Assembly: GCA_030637945.1 (NCBI GenBank) | Contig: DAOWFN010000198.1 | Coordinates: 1 to 7,336 of the forward strand | From: Gammaproteobacteria bacterium | Lineage (GTDB): Bacteria > Pseudomonadota > Gammaproteobacteria > SZUA-229 | Length of the DNA stretch: 7,336 nucleotides | Direction: 5' to 3' | Part shown: positions 6,611 to 7,336 of the stretch, piece after piece | Layout of the letters: the number at the start of each line of letters is the position of its first letter | Position numbering within the stretch: position 1 is the first letter of the stretch | The notes under the pieces: generated by a model | The model's database searches: none | Seen by the model: the letters and a program-made list of their open reading frames with translations, nothing else | Told to the model about the DNA's origin: nothing | Made by a program: the position numbers and the translations under genes

Positions 6611-7336
6611 ATGACAGTTCGAACCCGATTTGCCCCTAGTCCTACCGGTTATCTTCACGTCGGTGGTGCCCGTACGGCGTTATTTTCCTGGTTATACGCC
6701 CGAAAGCACGGCGGCCAATTTATTTTGCGCATAGAAGATACTGATCGTGAACGTTCAACACAGGAATCGGTGGATGCGATTTTGCAAGGAATGGAATGGT
6801 TAGGTCTGGATTATGATGAAGGGCCTTATTATCAAACGCATCACTTTGACCGTTATAAAGAGGTTATTCAGCAATTGGTAGCCAATGGTGATGCTTATCA
6901 TTGTGACTGTAGCAAGGAGCGTTTGGCAGCGTTACGTGAACAGCAGATGGCTAACAAGGATAAGCCGCGTTACGATGGTTGTTGCCGTGACAGGAATTTA
7001 GCAGCGTCTGCTAATACGGTGGTTAGATTTAAAAATCCACTAGAAGGTGATGTGGTAATCGAAGATATGGTGAAGGGACGGGTGGTGATTAATAATCGCG
7101 AACTGGACGATTTAATCATCGAGCGGACAGATGGTACCCCGACTTATAATCTAACGGTGGTGGTTGATGACTGGGATATGAAAATAACACATATTATTCG
7201 TGGTGATGACCACCTGAATAATACGCCCCGGCAGATAAATATTTTAAAAGCATTGGGTGCTGAGTTGCCAATTTATGCTCATGTGCCGATGATATTGGGC
7301 GATGATGGTAAGCGTTTATCCAAACGTCATGGTGCG
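6611..7336 (+). CDS. gltX: Glutamyl-tRNA synthetase, N-terminal part (cut by window edge)
   Basis: Class I aminoacyl-tRNA synthetase that charges tRNA-Glu with glutamate in the cytoplasm. The first 242 codons are in the window; the frame is open at the right edge, so the anticodon-binding domain (full E. coli protein about 471 aa) is missing. Seen in order: RFAPSPTGYLHVGGAR (6-21) with the HIGH-type motif H16-V-G-G; ILRIEDTDRERS (38-49); a zinc-site region with C98, C100 and C124-C125; ELDDLIIERTDG (164-175); VVVDDWDM (183-190), HIIRGDDHLNNTPRQI (194-209) and the KMSKS-type KRLSKR (234-239). The E. coli zinc ligands are C98, C100, C125 and H127; here position 127 is Asp and position 124 is an extra Cys. 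The ATG start puts the usual short leader before TRFAPSPTG. No Shine-Dalgarno sequence is evident upstream. Being close to the E. coli enzyme, it is more likely a true discriminating GluRS than the short GluQ-RS paralogue. Confidence 0.97.
   Translation, partial: MTVRTRFAPSPTGYLHVGGARTALFSWLYARKHGGQFILRIEDTDRERSTQESVDAILQGMEWLGLDYDEGPYYQTHHFDRYKEVIQQLVANGDAYHCDCSKERLAALREQQMANKDKPRYDGCCRDRNLAASANTVVRFKNPLEGDVVIEDMVKGRVVINNRELDDLIIERTDGTPTYNLTVVVDDWDMKITHIIRGDDHLNNTPRQINILKALGAELPIYAHVPMILGDDGKRLSKRHGA

Overview
The window is an ordinary chromosomal stretch from what looks like a gammaproteobacterium of moderate G+C. The protein sequences align well by eye with remembered E. coli homologues (Pgi, GltX, QueG), while the phosphoenolpyruvate carboxylase belongs to a branch clearly different from the E. 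coli one. I see no insertion sequence, phage gene, CRISPR array, tRNA or rRNA, and no sign of a novel multigene system. Genus and lifestyle cannot be fixed from this window.

Layout, left to right. Positions 1-150 are non-coding and hold a 14-bp perfect palindrome and a REP-like hairpin. Two genes follow on the minus strand: a small membrane-anchored four-cysteine protein of the DUF6455 type (151-528) and, upstream of it in transcription order, ppc (593 to about 3484 or 3526). A divergent intergenic region of about 200-245 bp, rich in short inverted repeats, separates ppc from pgi on the plus strand (3729-5390). pgi then meets queG (5391-6482, minus strand) tail to tail with no base between the stop codons. 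queG diverges from gltX (6611 to the right edge, plus strand, incomplete) across 128 bp that hold candidate promoters for both.

Functionally there are two divergent pairs. ppc and pgi are central-carbon enzymes: oxaloacetate supply to the TCA cycle, and glucose-6-P/fructose-6-P interconversion. queG and gltX both concern tRNA: the last step of queuosine formation, and glutamate charging. The DUF6455 gene may be co-transcribed behind ppc.

Points worth a second look are mostly fine-grained: a GluRS zinc site with His replaced by Asp, a doubtful ppc start with an Asn/Ser-rich N-terminal tail, a stacked inverted-repeat cluster and a two-codon ORF in front of pgi, a hairpin embedded in the 3' end of queG at the zero-gap junction, and the absence of clear Shine-Dalgarno sequences before every gene.
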